Origin: Nocardia gamkensis NBRC 108242
Lineage (GTDB): Bacteria > Actinomycetota > Actinomycetes > Mycobacteriales > Mycobacteriaceae
DNA length: 64,000 nucleotides
Assembly: GCF_001612985.1 (NCBI RefSeq)
Contig: NZ_BDBM01000029.1
Location: forward strand, 56,279 to 120,278
Direction: 5' to 3'
The position numbers and the translations under genes were made by a program. The notes below the pieces were generated by a model. That model was not told the origin of the DNA, did no database searches, and saw only the letters and a list, made by a program, of their open reading frames with translations. Positions 17,122-26,137 of this stretch are shown here, in pieces (the first letter of the stretch is position 1; every line of letters begins with the position of its first letter).

Positions 17122-18423
17122 TCAGACCGGCTCCGCCGCCTGTGCGCGCTGACCGAGGCGCACCGGCATCCGCTCGTAGCCGTGCAGGGTGAACAGCGCC
17201 CGGCGCTCGGGCGGACCGTCCAGGCGCAGGTCCGGAAAGCGCTCGAACAGGGCTTGCAGCGCGTAGACGCCTTCCATCCTGGCCAGACCGGCCCCGAGAC
17301 AGACGTGCACGCCGCTGCTGAAGGACAGGTGCTCCTTGGCATTGGCCCGTCCGACATCGAACCGGCCGGGCTCGGCGAACATGGCCGGGTCGCGGTTGGC
17401 GCCGGCCAGCGACAGCACCACCGTGTTGCCCTTGCGCACTGTCATTCCGTCGATCTCCACGTCGGTCAGCGCGGTCCGCGCGGTGGTCTGCACCGGCGAG
17501 TCGAAGCGCAGGATCTCCTCGACGGCGTTGGGCCACAGCTCCGGGTCGTCGCGCAGCCGCTCCAGCTGATCCGGATGGGCCAGCAGTTGTGCGACACCGT
17601 TGCCGATCAGGTTGACCGTCGTCTCGAAACCGGCGCCCATGAGCAGGCTGGCGGTGGCCTTGAGCGCGTCGGAGTCCAGCTCACCGGCGGTGACCAGGCT
17701 GGAGAGGATGTCCTCGCCCGGCTCGCGGCGCAACCGTTCGATGTGCCCGTCGAGGTAGGCGTTCATCACCTCCATGGCCAGCAGTGCTCTGCGGTGCGCT
17801 CGCCACGGGATGCCGATGTCCAGCAGGGGCGTCATCCGATCGCCCCAGTCGAGGAATTTCGCCTTGTCCTCGTCGGGGAAGCCGAGCATCTCGGAGATGA
17901 TCGCAATCGGCACCTGGGCGGCGAACGACCGGATCAGGTCCGCCGAACCGTGCGCGGGCAGCGCGTCCAGCAGTTCCTCGGTGACCGTCTCGACGCGGTC
18001 GCGCAGTCTGCGGATCGCGCGCGGGGTGAAGGCGGAGGCCACCGGCTTGCGCATCGCCGTGTGCTGCGGCGGATCGATCACCAGCATGGACGGCGGCTCG
18101 ACCGGATTCGGCGGCAGCGGAAAGCGCTCGGCCAGCTTCTGTAGCGGCTTGGGGATGTTGAAGCTCTCCGTGGTGCGCACGCCGAAACGGCTGTCGCGCA
18201 GGATGGACCGGCACAGCTCGTGGTCGAAGGTCGCCCACGCGATCGAGGTGCGCAGCAGCCTGTGCTGCCCGCGCAACCGCTCGATCAGCGGATATGGGTC
18301 GTCGAAGCCCGCGGTCCCGCCCATCAATTCGGCGAACGGGTCACCGCGGCGCGCCTGCATGCGCAGGACGAGCCGAGGCGCGCCCTGCACGGACAACCAG
18401 CGGAACCAATACTGTGGCTTCAT
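17122..18423 (-). CDS. Cytochrome P450
   Basis: A 433-residue soluble class I P450 monooxygenase. The I-helix oxygen-activation motif is GAGFETT, the ExxR motif lies in EEILRFDSPVQTTAR, and the heme-thiolate loop reads FSSGVHVCLGAGLARME with the cysteine ligand. No dedicated ferredoxin or reductase gene is adjacent, so electrons come from elsewhere and the substrate is unknown. It is 103 bases downstream of the TIGR03089 gene on the same strand and may be at the end of the LCP-TIGR03089 transcript or independently expressed from a TACGGT-like -10. Confidence 0.95.
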   Translation of the reverse strand: MKPQYWFRWLSVQGAPRLVLRMQARRGDPFAELMGGTAGFDDPYPLIERLRGQHRLLRTSIAWATFDHELCRSILRDSRFGVRTTESFNIPKPLQKLAERFPLPPNPVEPPSMLVIDPPQHTAMRKPVASAFTPRAIRRLRDRVETVTEELLDALPAHGSADLIRSFAAQVPIAIISEMLGFPDEDKAKFLDWGDRMTPLLDIGIPWRAHRRALLAMEVMNAYLDGHIERLRREPGEDILSSLVTAGELDSDALKATASLLMGAGFETTVNLIGNGVAQLLAHPDQLERLRDDPELWPNAVEEILRFDSPVQTTARTALTDVEIDGMTVRKGNTVVLSLAGANRDPAMFAEPGRFDVGRANAKEHLSFSSGVHVCLGAGLARMEGVYALQALFERFPDLRLDGPPERRALFTLHGYERMPVRLGQRAQAAEPV

Positions 18424-18526
18424 TGTCCAACCCCGTCGTCGTGCAATGACTCCACCGTACGGAACGCCACCGGGTTGTGGAACGTCCTCAGGTCGGATTC
18501 GGCGCTTATACCGTGGTAGGAGTCGC

Positions 18527-19249
18527 TCAGCCGCGCTGAGCGGTGACCCGCTCCGAGGTGATGCGCCGGTCGCGCAACGCCGGATCGGGGTTGACCACCT
18601 GCACCAGCGAGGCGCCCGCGGCGAGCACCGCGAGATATCCGTCGATCAGTTCGGCCGGAGTGTCCCACGGCGTGCTGGACAGCACCCGGTCCCCCTCGGC
18701 GAAGCCCTGGCGCATAGCTGATTTCCGCGCTTCGGCGAGCACTTCGGAGACCGGCATGCCGTCCAGCGCGACACCGGCGCCGCGGGGCAGGAATTGGTCG
18801 CCGTGCACGCGTACCGAGGTGGCGAAATCGGTGACTCCGATCGGCAGGTCGCGCACCGGGGAGCCCATGGCGTCCAGCGACAGCGCCGCGGCCTCGCCCG
18901 CGCCGTCGGCGTCGTCCAGGCGATCCGGGGTGACCAGGGCCAGATCGGCGTCCTCGTCGGGGCGCAGCACCACCTCGGTACCCGCCCACCAGCAGCCCAG
19001 CAGCACCGCCGCGGTCTGCCAGTGCGCCGGGAGCAAGACGGCGACCCGGGCCCCCGGGCTCAGGCCGAACTCGTCGCGAATCAGGTTGGCGGTCTTGGCC
19101 GCCCAGTTCGCCAGCGTCGCGCCGGACAGCTCGATGCGCGCTCCGGTGGCGTCGTCGTAGTAGGTGACCCGCGGGCCCGCGGGCTCGCGGGCGAGGATCG
19201 GATCGAGTACCGCTTCGGTGAGAGTGTGTGCCTGGTCGATATCACGCAT
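18527..19249 (-). CDS. TIGR03089 family protein
   Basis: A 240-residue conserved actinobacterial protein (Rv3268 counterpart) that resembles the N-terminal part of AMP-forming acyl-CoA synthetases, with VTYYDDATGARIELSG and RVAVLLPAHWQTAAVLLGCW, but lacks the adenylate-binding and C-terminal domains needed for ligase activity. Its function is not established. It begins three bases after the LCP gene stop, indicating cotranscription. The constant pairing with an LCP enzyme suggests a role in cell-envelope assembly, but that is inference. Confidence 0.88.
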   Translation of the reverse strand: MRDIDQAHTLTEAVLDPILAREPAGPRVTYYDDATGARIELSGATLANWAAKTANLIRDEFGLSPGARVAVLLPAHWQTAAVLLGCWWAGTEVVLRPDEDADLALVTPDRLDDADGAGEAAALSLDAMGSPVRDLPIGVTDFATSVRVHGDQFLPRGAGVALDGMPVSEVLAEARKSAMRQGFAEGDRVLSSTPWDTPAELIDGYLAVLAAGASLVQVVNPDPALRDRRITSERVTAQRG

Positions 19250-19252
19250 GGT

Positions 19253-20746
19253 TCAGTTCACGCATTTCGGTCCGTTCTGGCCTGCGTCGATCGGTGGAGC
19301 GGGTGGGACTGGCGTGGCCGCGGTCGACGTTCCGGACAGATCGAACACCCGGCTCGCCGATGAGCCCGGACCAGAATAGTCGCTCGCCAGCACGACGCTC
19401 ACCGCATCCGGGGACAGCGCCGGATCCGCGAGCACCGCCAGGCCGCCGAGCGCCTTGGCCACCGCCTGAGCCTTCGGGCTGGAAGTGTCCGCCGCGAGCA
19501 CCCTGCTGCTGGTCACGCGGTTGCCGCTGTAGTTGGTCACCACGCCTTGACGGAATCCCTTGGTGTTGAGTGCCTGGGCCACCTCGGCCGCGAGTCCGCC
19601 GACGCCGCCCGCGTTGTAGACGCTGACGGTCACCGTCGCGGGGTCGAAGCCCGGCTCGGCGTTCCGCGGGGCCGGAGCGTCGCCCACCAGCGAGGCGATA
19701 TAGGACCGGACCGCCTTCGGCTCGACCTTGACCACGGATTCGCCGTTGCCGGTCTCCCCGTTGAGGTCGGCGACCGGAATGGTCTCGAATTTCACCCGGC
19801 CGCCGGACAGATCCTTCAACCGCTGCAGGAACGCCAGCACGTCCCAGTCCTCGTCCAGCACGATGGTGCGCCCCACCGCGTCGCTGAGTTGCTGGAGCTT
19901 GAGCGGATTGGCCAGCGTCTTCGCGCTGAGCACCTGCTGCACCAGCTGGGCCATGAACACCTGCTGGCGCACGATGCGGTCGATGTCGCCGCGCGGCAGA
20001 TCGTGGCGCTGGCGCACGAAACTCAGCGCTCGCGGCCCGTCCAGGCGCTGGCGCCCCGCGGGGAATCTGGCGCCGGACATCCATTCGTCCACCGGGTTCT
20101 TCAGGCACACCTCGACTCCGCCGACGGCGTCGGTGAGCAGCGCGAAGCCGAGCAGGCTGACCTCGGCGTAGTGGTCGACGGTGATGCCCGTGAGCCCGGC
20201 CACCGTCTTGATCAGCGCCTGCCTGCCCGCCTGCGTGGACTGCCGATCGGCGTCGGCGGCCGAGACCCCTTGATCGGTGAGCTTCTGGATCTGCATCGCC
20301 TTGGTCGCGCCGTAGGCCGAGTTGATCTTGCCCATGCCCAGGCCCGGAATGTTGACGTAGGAGTCGCGCGGGATCGAGATGGCGGTCGCCGAGCGCCCGT
20401 CGTTCGGCACGCGCAGCAGCACGATGGTGTCGGTGTTGGTGCCGACCTCGTCGCCCGCGTGCAGCATCGCGCGCTCGGCGTCCGACAGGGGGTTGCCGTG
20501 TGCGTCGGTGCGGCTGTCCACACCGACCAGCAAGATGTCCACCGCGCCGTCGCGATTACCGCCGAGGCCGAGATCGCCCAAGCGCTCGATGTCGGCGACC
20601 AGCGCGTCCACGCTGTGCCAGGCGAAACCGGTGAGCGCCAGCACGATCACGGCGGCGGCCACCGCGATCGAGCGCAGCGGCCCGAAGGCCGGGCCGCCGG
20701 ATCCCCTCGTCCGCGACAACGCCGATGTGCCCCTCCGCTGCGACAT
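19253..20746 (-). CDS. LytR-CpsA-Psr (LCP) family glycopolymer ligase
   Basis: A 497-residue envelope enzyme of the type that attaches arabinogalactan to peptidoglycan in mycolata (Rv3267/Lcp1 position). A single N-terminal membrane helix (SIAVAAAVIVLALTGFAW) precedes the LCP domain with DILLVGVDSR, AISIPRDSYVNIPG, GGVEVCL and the arginine-rich LSFVRQRHDLPRGDIDRIVRQ. A C-terminal LytR_C-type domain follows. The ATG at 20746 has AGAGG about six bases upstream; another in-frame ATG at 20776 would add ten residues. It is divergent from rmlD and wbbL, which build the linker sugar that it helps to attach. Confidence 0.93.
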   Translation of the reverse strand: MSQRRGTSALSRTRGSGGPAFGPLRSIAVAAAVIVLALTGFAWHSVDALVADIERLGDLGLGGNRDGAVDILLVGVDSRTDAHGNPLSDAERAMLHAGDEVGTNTDTIVLLRVPNDGRSATAISIPRDSYVNIPGLGMGKINSAYGATKAMQIQKLTDQGVSAADADRQSTQAGRQALIKTVAGLTGITVDHYAEVSLLGFALLTDAVGGVEVCLKNPVDEWMSGARFPAGRQRLDGPRALSFVRQRHDLPRGDIDRIVRQQVFMAQLVQQVLSAKTLANPLKLQQLSDAVGRTIVLDEDWDVLAFLQRLKDLSGGRVKFETIPVADLNGETGNGESVVKVEPKAVRSYIASLVGDAPAPRNAEPGFDPATVTVSVYNAGGVGGLAAEVAQALNTKGFRQGVVTNYSGNRVTSSRVLAADTSSPKAQAVAKALGGLAVLADPALSPDAVSVVLASDYSGPGSSASRVFDLSGTSTAATPVPPAPPIDAGQNGPKCVN

Positions 20747-20841
20747 CCCAATCCTCTCGCCGAAACTCGGTGTCATGGCGATGCGTGCGCAACCGATCCG
20801 CCACCATGGTTACCGCTCGCCCCGCCCGATTTCGGGATCCC

Positions 20842-20860
20842 CGATAGCTCAAGGCTATCG
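20842..20860. promoter_or_regulatory. Palindrome between divergent LCP and rmlD genes
   Basis: CGATAGC and GCTATCG form perfect seven-base arms around TCAAG in the 171-base divergent spacer. A second GTTATCG follows five bases later. It could be an operator shared by both linker-unit genes. Confidence 0.4.
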
Positions 20861-20904
20861 AACGGTTATCGCGAACGGCCGCAACCGCGCAATCGGCGGC
20901 GTGC

Positions 20905-20910
20905 CAGACT
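20905..20910 (+). promoter_or_regulatory. -10 element of leaderless rmlD promoter
   Basis: CAGACT ends seven bases before the GTG at 20918. It is a weaker match than TAGnnT but the spacing agrees with the other leaderless genes here. Confidence 0.4.
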
Positions 20911-20917
20911 TGCGCCC

Positions 20918-21787
20918 GTGACCGACCCCACCGCGCCCGAGTCCACCGTCTCCGTCCGCCTCGTCGTCACGGGGGCGCACGGACAGGTGGGCCGGGAACT
21001 GCTGCGCCTGGCTCCGGCCGCCAGCGGCTACGGGCGCGCCGAACTCGACATCACCGACCCCGTCGCCGTGCGCGCGGTACTCGCGCCCGGCGACGTGGTG
21101 CTGAACTGCGCCGCCTACACCGCCGTGGACCGGGCCGAAACCGAAGCCGAAGCGGCGTACGCGGGCAACGCCACCGGACCGGCCGTGCTCGCCGAGGTCT
21201 GCGCCGACCTCGGTGCCCGGCTGATCCATCTGTCCACCGATTACGTCTTTCCAGGTACCCAGGATCGGCCGTACGACACTGCGGATGTGACGGGGCCGAC
21301 GTCGGTGTACGGAGCGTCCAAGCTCGCGGGTGAACAAGCGGTGCTCAGCCGCTGCCCCGACGCGCACGTGGTGCGCACCGCGTGGGTATACACCGGGCGC
21401 GGTGGCGATTTCGTCGCCACCATGCTGCGGCTGGAGCGCGAACGCGACACCGTCGACGTGGTCGACGACGAGGTCGGCTCGCCCACCTACGCCGCTGATC
21501 TGGCCGCCGCGCTGTTGGAACTGGCGGACCGCCCGGATGCCCCCCGGGTGGTGCACGCCACCAATGCGGGGCGGGCCAGTCGATTCGAACTCGCCCGCGC
21601 GGTATTCGCGGGTATCGGCGCCGATCCGGGGCGCGTCCGCCCGTGCGACTCGTCCGCTTTTCCCAGACCCGCACGGCGCCCGGCGTATTCGGTGTTGTCG
21701 CCGCGGGCCTGGAACGATGCCGGGCTGCGCCCGCTGCGGGATTGGCGGACCGCGCTGGGGGACGCGCTGGCACGACGGTCCGGCTAG
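20918..21787 (+). CDS. rmlD: dTDP-4-dehydrorhamnose reductase RmlD
   Basis: Catalyses the last step of dTDP-L-rhamnose synthesis, an NAD(P)H-dependent reduction; rhamnose is the linker sugar of arabinogalactan. The 289-residue short-chain reductase has the nucleotide-binding GAHGQVGREL, NCAAYTAVDRAE, STDYVFPG and the catalytic YGASK tyrosine/lysine pair. The GTG at 20918 is supported by the leaderless -10 and gives the usual family length; longer upstream frames overlap the divergent LCP gene. Downstream wbbL uses the dTDP-rhamnose made here. Confidence 0.95.
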   Translation: MTDPTAPESTVSVRLVVTGAHGQVGRELLRLAPAASGYGRAELDITDPVAVRAVLAPGDVVLNCAAYTAVDRAETEAEAAYAGNATGPAVLAEVCADLGARLIHLSTDYVFPGTQDRPYDTADVTGPTSVYGASKLAGEQAVLSRCPDAHVVRTAWVYTGRGGDFVATMLRLERERDTVDVVDDEVGSPTYAADLAAALLELADRPDAPRVVHATNAGRASRFELARAVFAGIGADPGRVRPCDSSAFPRPARRPAYSVLSPRAWNDAGLRPLRDWRTALGDALARRSG

Positions 21788-21853
21788 CGCGTACCTTCGC
21801 CTTCGCCGCGGCCTCGGGCGGACCATCGGCGAACGGAGTCCGGCTGCGCCCAC

Positions 21854-21859
21854 TAGAGT
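21854..21859 (+). promoter_or_regulatory. -10 element of leaderless wbbL promoter
   Basis: TAGAGT ends eight bases before the wbbL GTG at 21868, and no ribosome binding site is visible. Confidence 0.55.
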
Positions 21860-21867
21860 TGCCTGTC

Positions 21868-22764
21868 GTGAGTGATTCCGATTCCGCGGCGCCCGCGGGC
21901 CTGGCCGTCGTCACGGTGACCTACTCGCCGGGTGAGCACCTCGAGCACTTCATCAGCACCCTCGCCGGGGCCACCGCGGAGAAGCCGCAGGTGATCCTCG
22001 CCGACAACGGGTCGGTGGACGGTGTGCCGGAGCTGGCCGCCGAGGCGAATTCGCACGTGCGGCTCCTACGCACCGGCGGCAACATCGGCTACGGCGGCGC
22101 GATCAACCGGGCGGTCGCGGAGATCGATCCGGACATCGAGTTCATCGTGATCGCCAACCCGGACATCCGCTGGGGCACCGATTCCATCGACAAGCTGCTA
22201 GCCGCCGCCAAGCGCTGGCCGCGCGCCGGTGCGCTCGGGCCGCTGGTGCTCGAGCCGGACGGCAGCGTGTACCCGTCGGCCCGCCGGGTGCCCGGCCTGC
22301 TCGACGGAGCCGGGCACGCGATCCTGGGCACGGTGTGGAAGTCCAACCCCTGGACCCGCCGGTACCGGCAGGAGAACGAGGAGATCTCCGAGCGGGCCGT
22401 CGGCTGGCTGTCGGGCTCGTGCCTGCTGGTACGACGCGCGGCATTCGACTCGATCGACGGATTCGACTCGCGCTACTTCATGTACATGGAGGACGTCGAC
22501 TTCGGCGACCGGATGGGCAAGGCGGGCTGGCACAACGTGTTCGTGCCGGACGCCGAGGTGACCCACGCCAAGGGCCACGCGGCGGGCCGCCATCCCGAGG
22601 TCATGCTGCCCGCCCATCACGCCAGCGCCTACCGGTTCCAGGCCGACCGGCATCCGCACTGGTGGCAGGCTCCGCTGCGGCTGGCGTTGCGGGCCGGACT
22701 TGCGATCCGCTCGCGGATTGCGGTTCGATCTGCCCTGCGCCAGCAGGCGCGCGACGCCGGGTAA
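21868..22764 (+). CDS. wbbL: Rhamnosyltransferase WbbL (arabinogalactan linker)
   Basis: A GT2-family enzyme of 298 residues that adds L-rhamnose from dTDP-rhamnose to decaprenyl-diphosphoryl-GlcNAc, forming the linker between peptidoglycan and galactan. Visible motifs are VVTVTYSPGEHLEHF, ILADNGSVDG, GGNIGYGGAINRAV, and the acceptor loop YFMYMEDVDFGDRM with its ED dyad. The GTG at 21868 fits the leaderless promoter. Position between rmlD and the guanylyltransferase copies the mycobacterial order Rv3266c-Rv3264c. In mycobacteria this enzyme is essential. Confidence 0.94.
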   Translation: MSDSDSAAPAGLAVVTVTYSPGEHLEHFISTLAGATAEKPQVILADNGSVDGVPELAAEANSHVRLLRTGGNIGYGGAINRAVAEIDPDIEFIVIANPDIRWGTDSIDKLLAAAKRWPRAGALGPLVLEPDGSVYPSARRVPGLLDGAGHAILGTVWKSNPWTRRYRQENEEISERAVGWLSGSCLLVRRAAFDSIDGFDSRYFMYMEDVDFGDRMGKAGWHNVFVPDAEVTHAKGHAAGRHPEVMLPAHHASAYRFQADRHPHWWQAPLRLALRAGLAIRSRIAVRSALRQQARDAG

Positions 22765-22808
22765 CCGGCGGCGCAGGCGAGAAACGACCTTGTGAACAGG
22801 GGAGCTTG

Positions 22809-23888
22809 ATGGCAGGAAATACAGGCACCGACGCGGTGATCCTGGTCGGCGGGCAGGGAACGCGGCTGCGCCCGCTGACCCTTTCGGCGCCCAAGCCGAT
22901 GCTGCCGACGGCCGGGCTGCCGTTCCTGACCCATCTGCTCGCCCGCATCGCGGAGGCCGGGATCACCCATGTGGTGCTCGGCACGTCGTTCAAGGCCGAG
23001 GTGTTCGAGGAGCACTTCGGCGACGGCTCCGAGCTCGGCTTGGAGATCGAGTACGTCACCGAGACCGAGCCGCTGGGCACCGGCGGCGCCATCCGCAACG
23101 TGCTGCCCAAGCTGCGCGCGGACAACGTGATGGTGTTCAACGGCGACGTGCTGGGCGGCACCGATCTCGGCGCGGTACTCGACACCCACGAGTCGACCCG
23201 CGCCGACGTGACGCTGCACCTGGTCCGGGTCAGCGACCCGCGCGCGTTCGGCTGCGTGCCCACCGACGAGGACGGCCGGGTCACCGCGTTCCTGGAGAAG
23301 ACCCAGGATCCGCCGACCGATCAGATCAACGCCGGATGCTACGTCTTCCGCCGCGAGTACATCGAGAAGATCCCGGCCGGGCGCCCGGTGTCGGTCGAGC
23401 GCGAGGTGTTCCCCGCGCTGCTGACCGAGGGCGCCCGCCTCCAGGGGTACGTCGACGCTTCCTACTGGCGCGACATGGGCACTCCCGAGGACTTCGTGCG
23501 CGGCTCCGCCGACCTGGTCCGCGGCATCGCGCCCTCCCCCGCCCTGCCCGGTCAGCGCGGTGAATCGCTGGTCCATCCCGGCGCGGGCGTCGCGCCGGGT
23601 GCGGTGCTCATCGGCGGGACGGTCGTCGGCCGCGGCGCCGAGATCGGCGCGGGCGCGCGCCTGGACGGCGCGGTGGTCTTCGACGGCGCGGTGATCGAGG
23701 CGGGCGCCACGGTCGAGCGCACCATCATCGGGTTCGGGGCGCGCATCGGCCCGCGGGCGCTCGTCCGCGACGGCGTCATCGGGGACGGCGCGCACATCGG
23801 CGCCCGCTGCGAACTGCTCCGCGGAGCGCGCGTCTGGCCCGGTGTGGTGATTCCCGACGGCGGCATCCGCTTCTCCACCGACGTCTGA
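22809..23888 (+). CDS. Mannose-1-phosphate guanylyltransferase (ManC/RmlA2-like)
   Basis: A 359-residue nucleotidyltransferase, the same length as mycobacterial Rv3264c, which makes GDP-mannose from mannose-1-phosphate and GTP. The N-terminal domain carries AVILVGGQGTRLRPLT, APKPMLP and FNGDVLGG. The C-terminal half is a left-handed beta helix with hexapeptide repeats (VVGRGAEIGAGARL, VIGDGAHIGARC). The ATG at 22809 is preceded by GGGGAG. It completes the mannose pathway started by manA and manB about 12 kb away. Naming in this family is confused (ManB, ManC, RmlA2), so I leave the symbol empty. Confidence 0.92.
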   Translation: MAGNTGTDAVILVGGQGTRLRPLTLSAPKPMLPTAGLPFLTHLLARIAEAGITHVVLGTSFKAEVFEEHFGDGSELGLEIEYVTETEPLGTGGAIRNVLPKLRADNVMVFNGDVLGGTDLGAVLDTHESTRADVTLHLVRVSDPRAFGCVPTDEDGRVTAFLEKTQDPPTDQINAGCYVFRREYIEKIPAGRPVSVEREVFPALLTEGARLQGYVDASYWRDMGTPEDFVRGSADLVRGIAPSPALPGQRGESLVHPGAGVAPGAVLIGGTVVGRGAEIGAGARLDGAVVFDGAVIEAGATVERTIIGFGARIGPRALVRDGVIGDGAHIGARCELLRGARVWPGVVIPDGGIRFSTDV

Positions 23889-23987
23889 GGCGCCTTCCGC
23901 TCGCCACGCCCAGGTGATCGTCCGGCGAATCCGGGCCGCACACGCCGTCCTGACCTCCACGCACGCGACGGTGCGAGAAGCAGCCGG

Positions 23988-25583
23988 TCAGGAGAAGCCG
24001 ACGGCCTGTTGCCCCCAGGCGGTGTGCAGGTCGCGGTCGGGATCCTCGACCACGCGATCGACGCTGTCGATGAGCAGGGTGGCGCGGTCCGCGAGTCGGT
24101 AGGGCGGCCAGTGTTTGGAGCCGTCGAGCGCCGCGGGGACGCCGTGGGTGACGAAGGCCAGCCAGCGGCGCATCATGCGCCCGGAGACCTCCGTGGCCGC
24201 CTTGCGGCCGCCCAGCCAGAAGGTGGGGTCGCGGTTGATCGTGCCGAAATTGCCGAAGACATACGGCAATTCGGTGGCGTGACCCGCGCCGACCCGGGCC
24301 GCCCGCAACATCGGGGTGGCGTAGTCGAAGCGGTACATCCAGGTGGGCGAGTGCTCGGCGTGACCGTCGGCCACCCAGTGCGCGGGCATCCGGAACGCCG
24401 CGTCGGTGGACATCGCCAGCGCGCCGCGTGCCTTGTTCAGGTCCGGGTAGGCCGAGGTGATCTCGGCGATCCGCTCCGCGGACATCTCCGGGTGGCCCGC
24501 GGCGACGTCACGCAGCATCGCGTTCACCGCGTCCGGCGTCACCGGCATGATCGGCGAGCGCAGCAGCCGGAACAGCGACGCCTCGTCCTTGTTGGTGCCG
24601 ATGATCAACGGCACCCGGTGCGATCGTCCGCGCTGGAACCGGTCGATCGGGTAGGTCGGCAGCAGATCGCCGTCGACCACGGGGGCCGCCGCCAGTCTGC
24701 CCGGCTCCTTCAGCGGTATCTCGTCGAGCAGGACGCCCGCCGCCGCCACGATCCGGTCGATCGGGCATTCCAGCAGTTCCTCGGCCCTGCTCGCGGGCAG
24801 TTCGATCAGCTCGAGGAAGCGCTGCGCCACCGTCGCGGCGCGCTCGGGCCCGAACACCGTGGTCGCGGGCGGGCTCTGCGCGATCGCCCGGTGGAACAAG
24901 CCGACCGCGCGCGGTGCGGTGAGCAGCGCGGTGACGCAACCCGCGCCGGAGGATTCGCCGAAGAGCGTGACGTTGCCGGGATCGCCGCCGAACGCGGCGA
25001 TGTTCTCGCGCACCCACTCCAGTGCGGCGATCTGGTCGTGCAGGCCGAGGTTCGGCGCGAAGTCGTCGCCGAGCGAGGACAGGTCGAGGAAGCCGAGCGC
25101 GCCGAGCCGGTAGTTGACGCTCACCACCACGACGTCGCCGGTCGCGGCCAGCTTGCGCCCGTCGTAGATCTGCTGCGCTGCGGTGCCGAGGCAGTACGCT
25201 CCGCCGTGCAGCCAGACCATGACCGGGCGCGGTTCGGTTTCCGCGACCCGGGCGGGATCGCCGGTCTCGGGCCGCGGTGACCAGACATTGAGCCACAGGC
25301 AGTCCTCGCCCATGGTCAGGCCCGAATCGATGGGGACCATGGTGCCCATCGTCTGGGGCGCGATCTGCCCGAACGCGGTGCAGTCGCGCACTCCGTCCCA
25401 CGGCCGCGGGGGCCGGGGGCGCGCGAACCGGGCCGGGCCGGCGGGGGCCGCGGCATACGGAATGCTGCGCCAGACGGACACCGCGCCCTCGCGCACGCCG
25501 CGTACGTCGCCGTGCACCGTTCGCGCGATGGGCTCGGCGGAACCGTCGGGACCGGGCACCGCCTCGGAGAATTGAGCACGCAT
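23988..25583 (-). CDS. Type B carboxylesterase
   Basis: A 531-residue alpha/beta-hydrolase of the carboxylesterase type B family that hydrolyses carboxylic esters; natural substrate unknown. The nucleophile elbow is FGESSGAG, the oxyanion hole HGGAYCLG, the acidic residue is in GTNKDEAS and the catalytic histidine in GAGHATELPYVFG. EDCLWLNVW is the second family signature. No signal peptide is evident. The ATG at 25583 has an excellent GAGGAGG site six bases upstream; a start five codons earlier would lie inside that site. It converges on the guanylyltransferase gene. Confidence 0.92.
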   Translation of the reverse strand: MRAQFSEAVPGPDGSAEPIARTVHGDVRGVREGAVSVWRSIPYAAAPAGPARFARPRPPRPWDGVRDCTAFGQIAPQTMGTMVPIDSGLTMGEDCLWLNVWSPRPETGDPARVAETEPRPVMVWLHGGAYCLGTAAQQIYDGRKLAATGDVVVVSVNYRLGALGFLDLSSLGDDFAPNLGLHDQIAALEWVRENIAAFGGDPGNVTLFGESSGAGCVTALLTAPRAVGLFHRAIAQSPPATTVFGPERAATVAQRFLELIELPASRAEELLECPIDRIVAAAGVLLDEIPLKEPGRLAAAPVVDGDLLPTYPIDRFQRGRSHRVPLIIGTNKDEASLFRLLRSPIMPVTPDAVNAMLRDVAAGHPEMSAERIAEITSAYPDLNKARGALAMSTDAAFRMPAHWVADGHAEHSPTWMYRFDYATPMLRAARVGAGHATELPYVFGNFGTINRDPTFWLGGRKAATEVSGRMMRRWLAFVTHGVPAALDGSKHWPPYRLADRATLLIDSVDRVVEDPDRDLHTAWGQQAVGFS

Positions 25584-25610
25584 CGCCGACCTCCTCATAC
25601 TTCTTTTTCG

Positions 25611-25637
25611 AGAGTACGTCGAAGATCAGGTAGTCCA
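25611..25637 (-). promoter_or_regulatory. Candidate esterase promoter and surrounding non-coding stretch
   Basis: On the minus strand TGGACT (25637-25632) and TACTCT (25616-25611), 15 bases apart, would start a leader of about 20 bases containing the esterase ribosome binding site. The rest of the 311-base gap 25584-25894 shows no gene; its remaining ORFs are arginine-rich noise. Confidence 0.35.
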
Positions 25638-25882
25638 CGTTGTGTTGCCGAGACATGGCCGCGTCGCCTGCGATTCATCCGCTGTTCAGGCACCTGTCCG
25701 GAGCCGCGATGTCGAATCGGTCACTGCGGCGGCCATCACTCGCCGCCGCCCTCGGTAGCCGCAACGGTGCTCCCGCTCGCTCCTTGCCATGATCGCGACG
25801 TCGTTCGACCGACGTTCGGATGTGCCGCGCGGCCGCGAACGTTTCGGCGCGGTCCGAGCCGAACGCAGCGCGGCGCGGCGCT

Positions 25883-25888
25883 TAAACT
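25883..25888 (+). promoter_or_regulatory. -10 element of a leaderless promoter (FmdB-like gene)
   Basis: TAAACT ends six bases before the ATG at 25895. Confidence 0.5.
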
Positions 25889-25894
25889 GAGCGG

Positions 25895-26122
25895 ATGCCG
25901 AGTTACAGCTACCGGTGCCGCAGCTGCGGCGACACGTTCGAGGTTTCCCGCCCGATGGCCGAGGCGTCGGCGCCCGCGACCTGCCCGATCGGCCACGACG
26001 ACACGGTCAAACTGCTGACCACCTTCGCCACCGTCTCACGGGGCGGCGGGAGCGCGCCCGCGCCGAGTCCGGCGGCGCCGCCCGCGGGTGGCGGTTGCTG
26101 CGGTGGCGGCTGCTGCGGCTGA
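25895..26122 (+). CDS. FmdB-family zinc-ribbon protein
   Basis: A 75-residue protein beginning MPSYSYRCRSCGDTFEV, the FmdB/CxxC regulatory-protein zinc ribbon, with the second metal-binding pair at CPIGH. The C-terminal third is a low-complexity Ala/Pro/Gly tail ending in two CCGGG-type clusters (GGGCCGGGCCG), common in actinobacterial members. Function is generally unassigned; it may bind nucleic acid or a protein partner. The start is fixed by the leaderless -10. It converges on the SelT/W-like gene with 15 bases between stops. Confidence 0.85.
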   Translation: MPSYSYRCRSCGDTFEVSRPMAEASAPATCPIGHDDTVKLLTTFATVSRGGGSAPAPSPAAPPAGGGCCGGGCCG

Positions 26123-26137
26123 CTTCCCGGCGCGGTT

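Noticed and set aside
20747..20776. Longer N terminus for the LCP protein
   Set aside because: The ATG at 20746 has a ribosome binding site, whereas the ATG at 20776 has none visible; the extra ten residues add no motif.
25584..25656. A minus-strand frame beginning MSRQHNVDYLIFDVLSKKK upstream of the esterase
   Set aside because: Its ordinary-looking composition comes from AT-rich promoter DNA; past the esterase start it becomes out-of-frame arginine-rich shadow.
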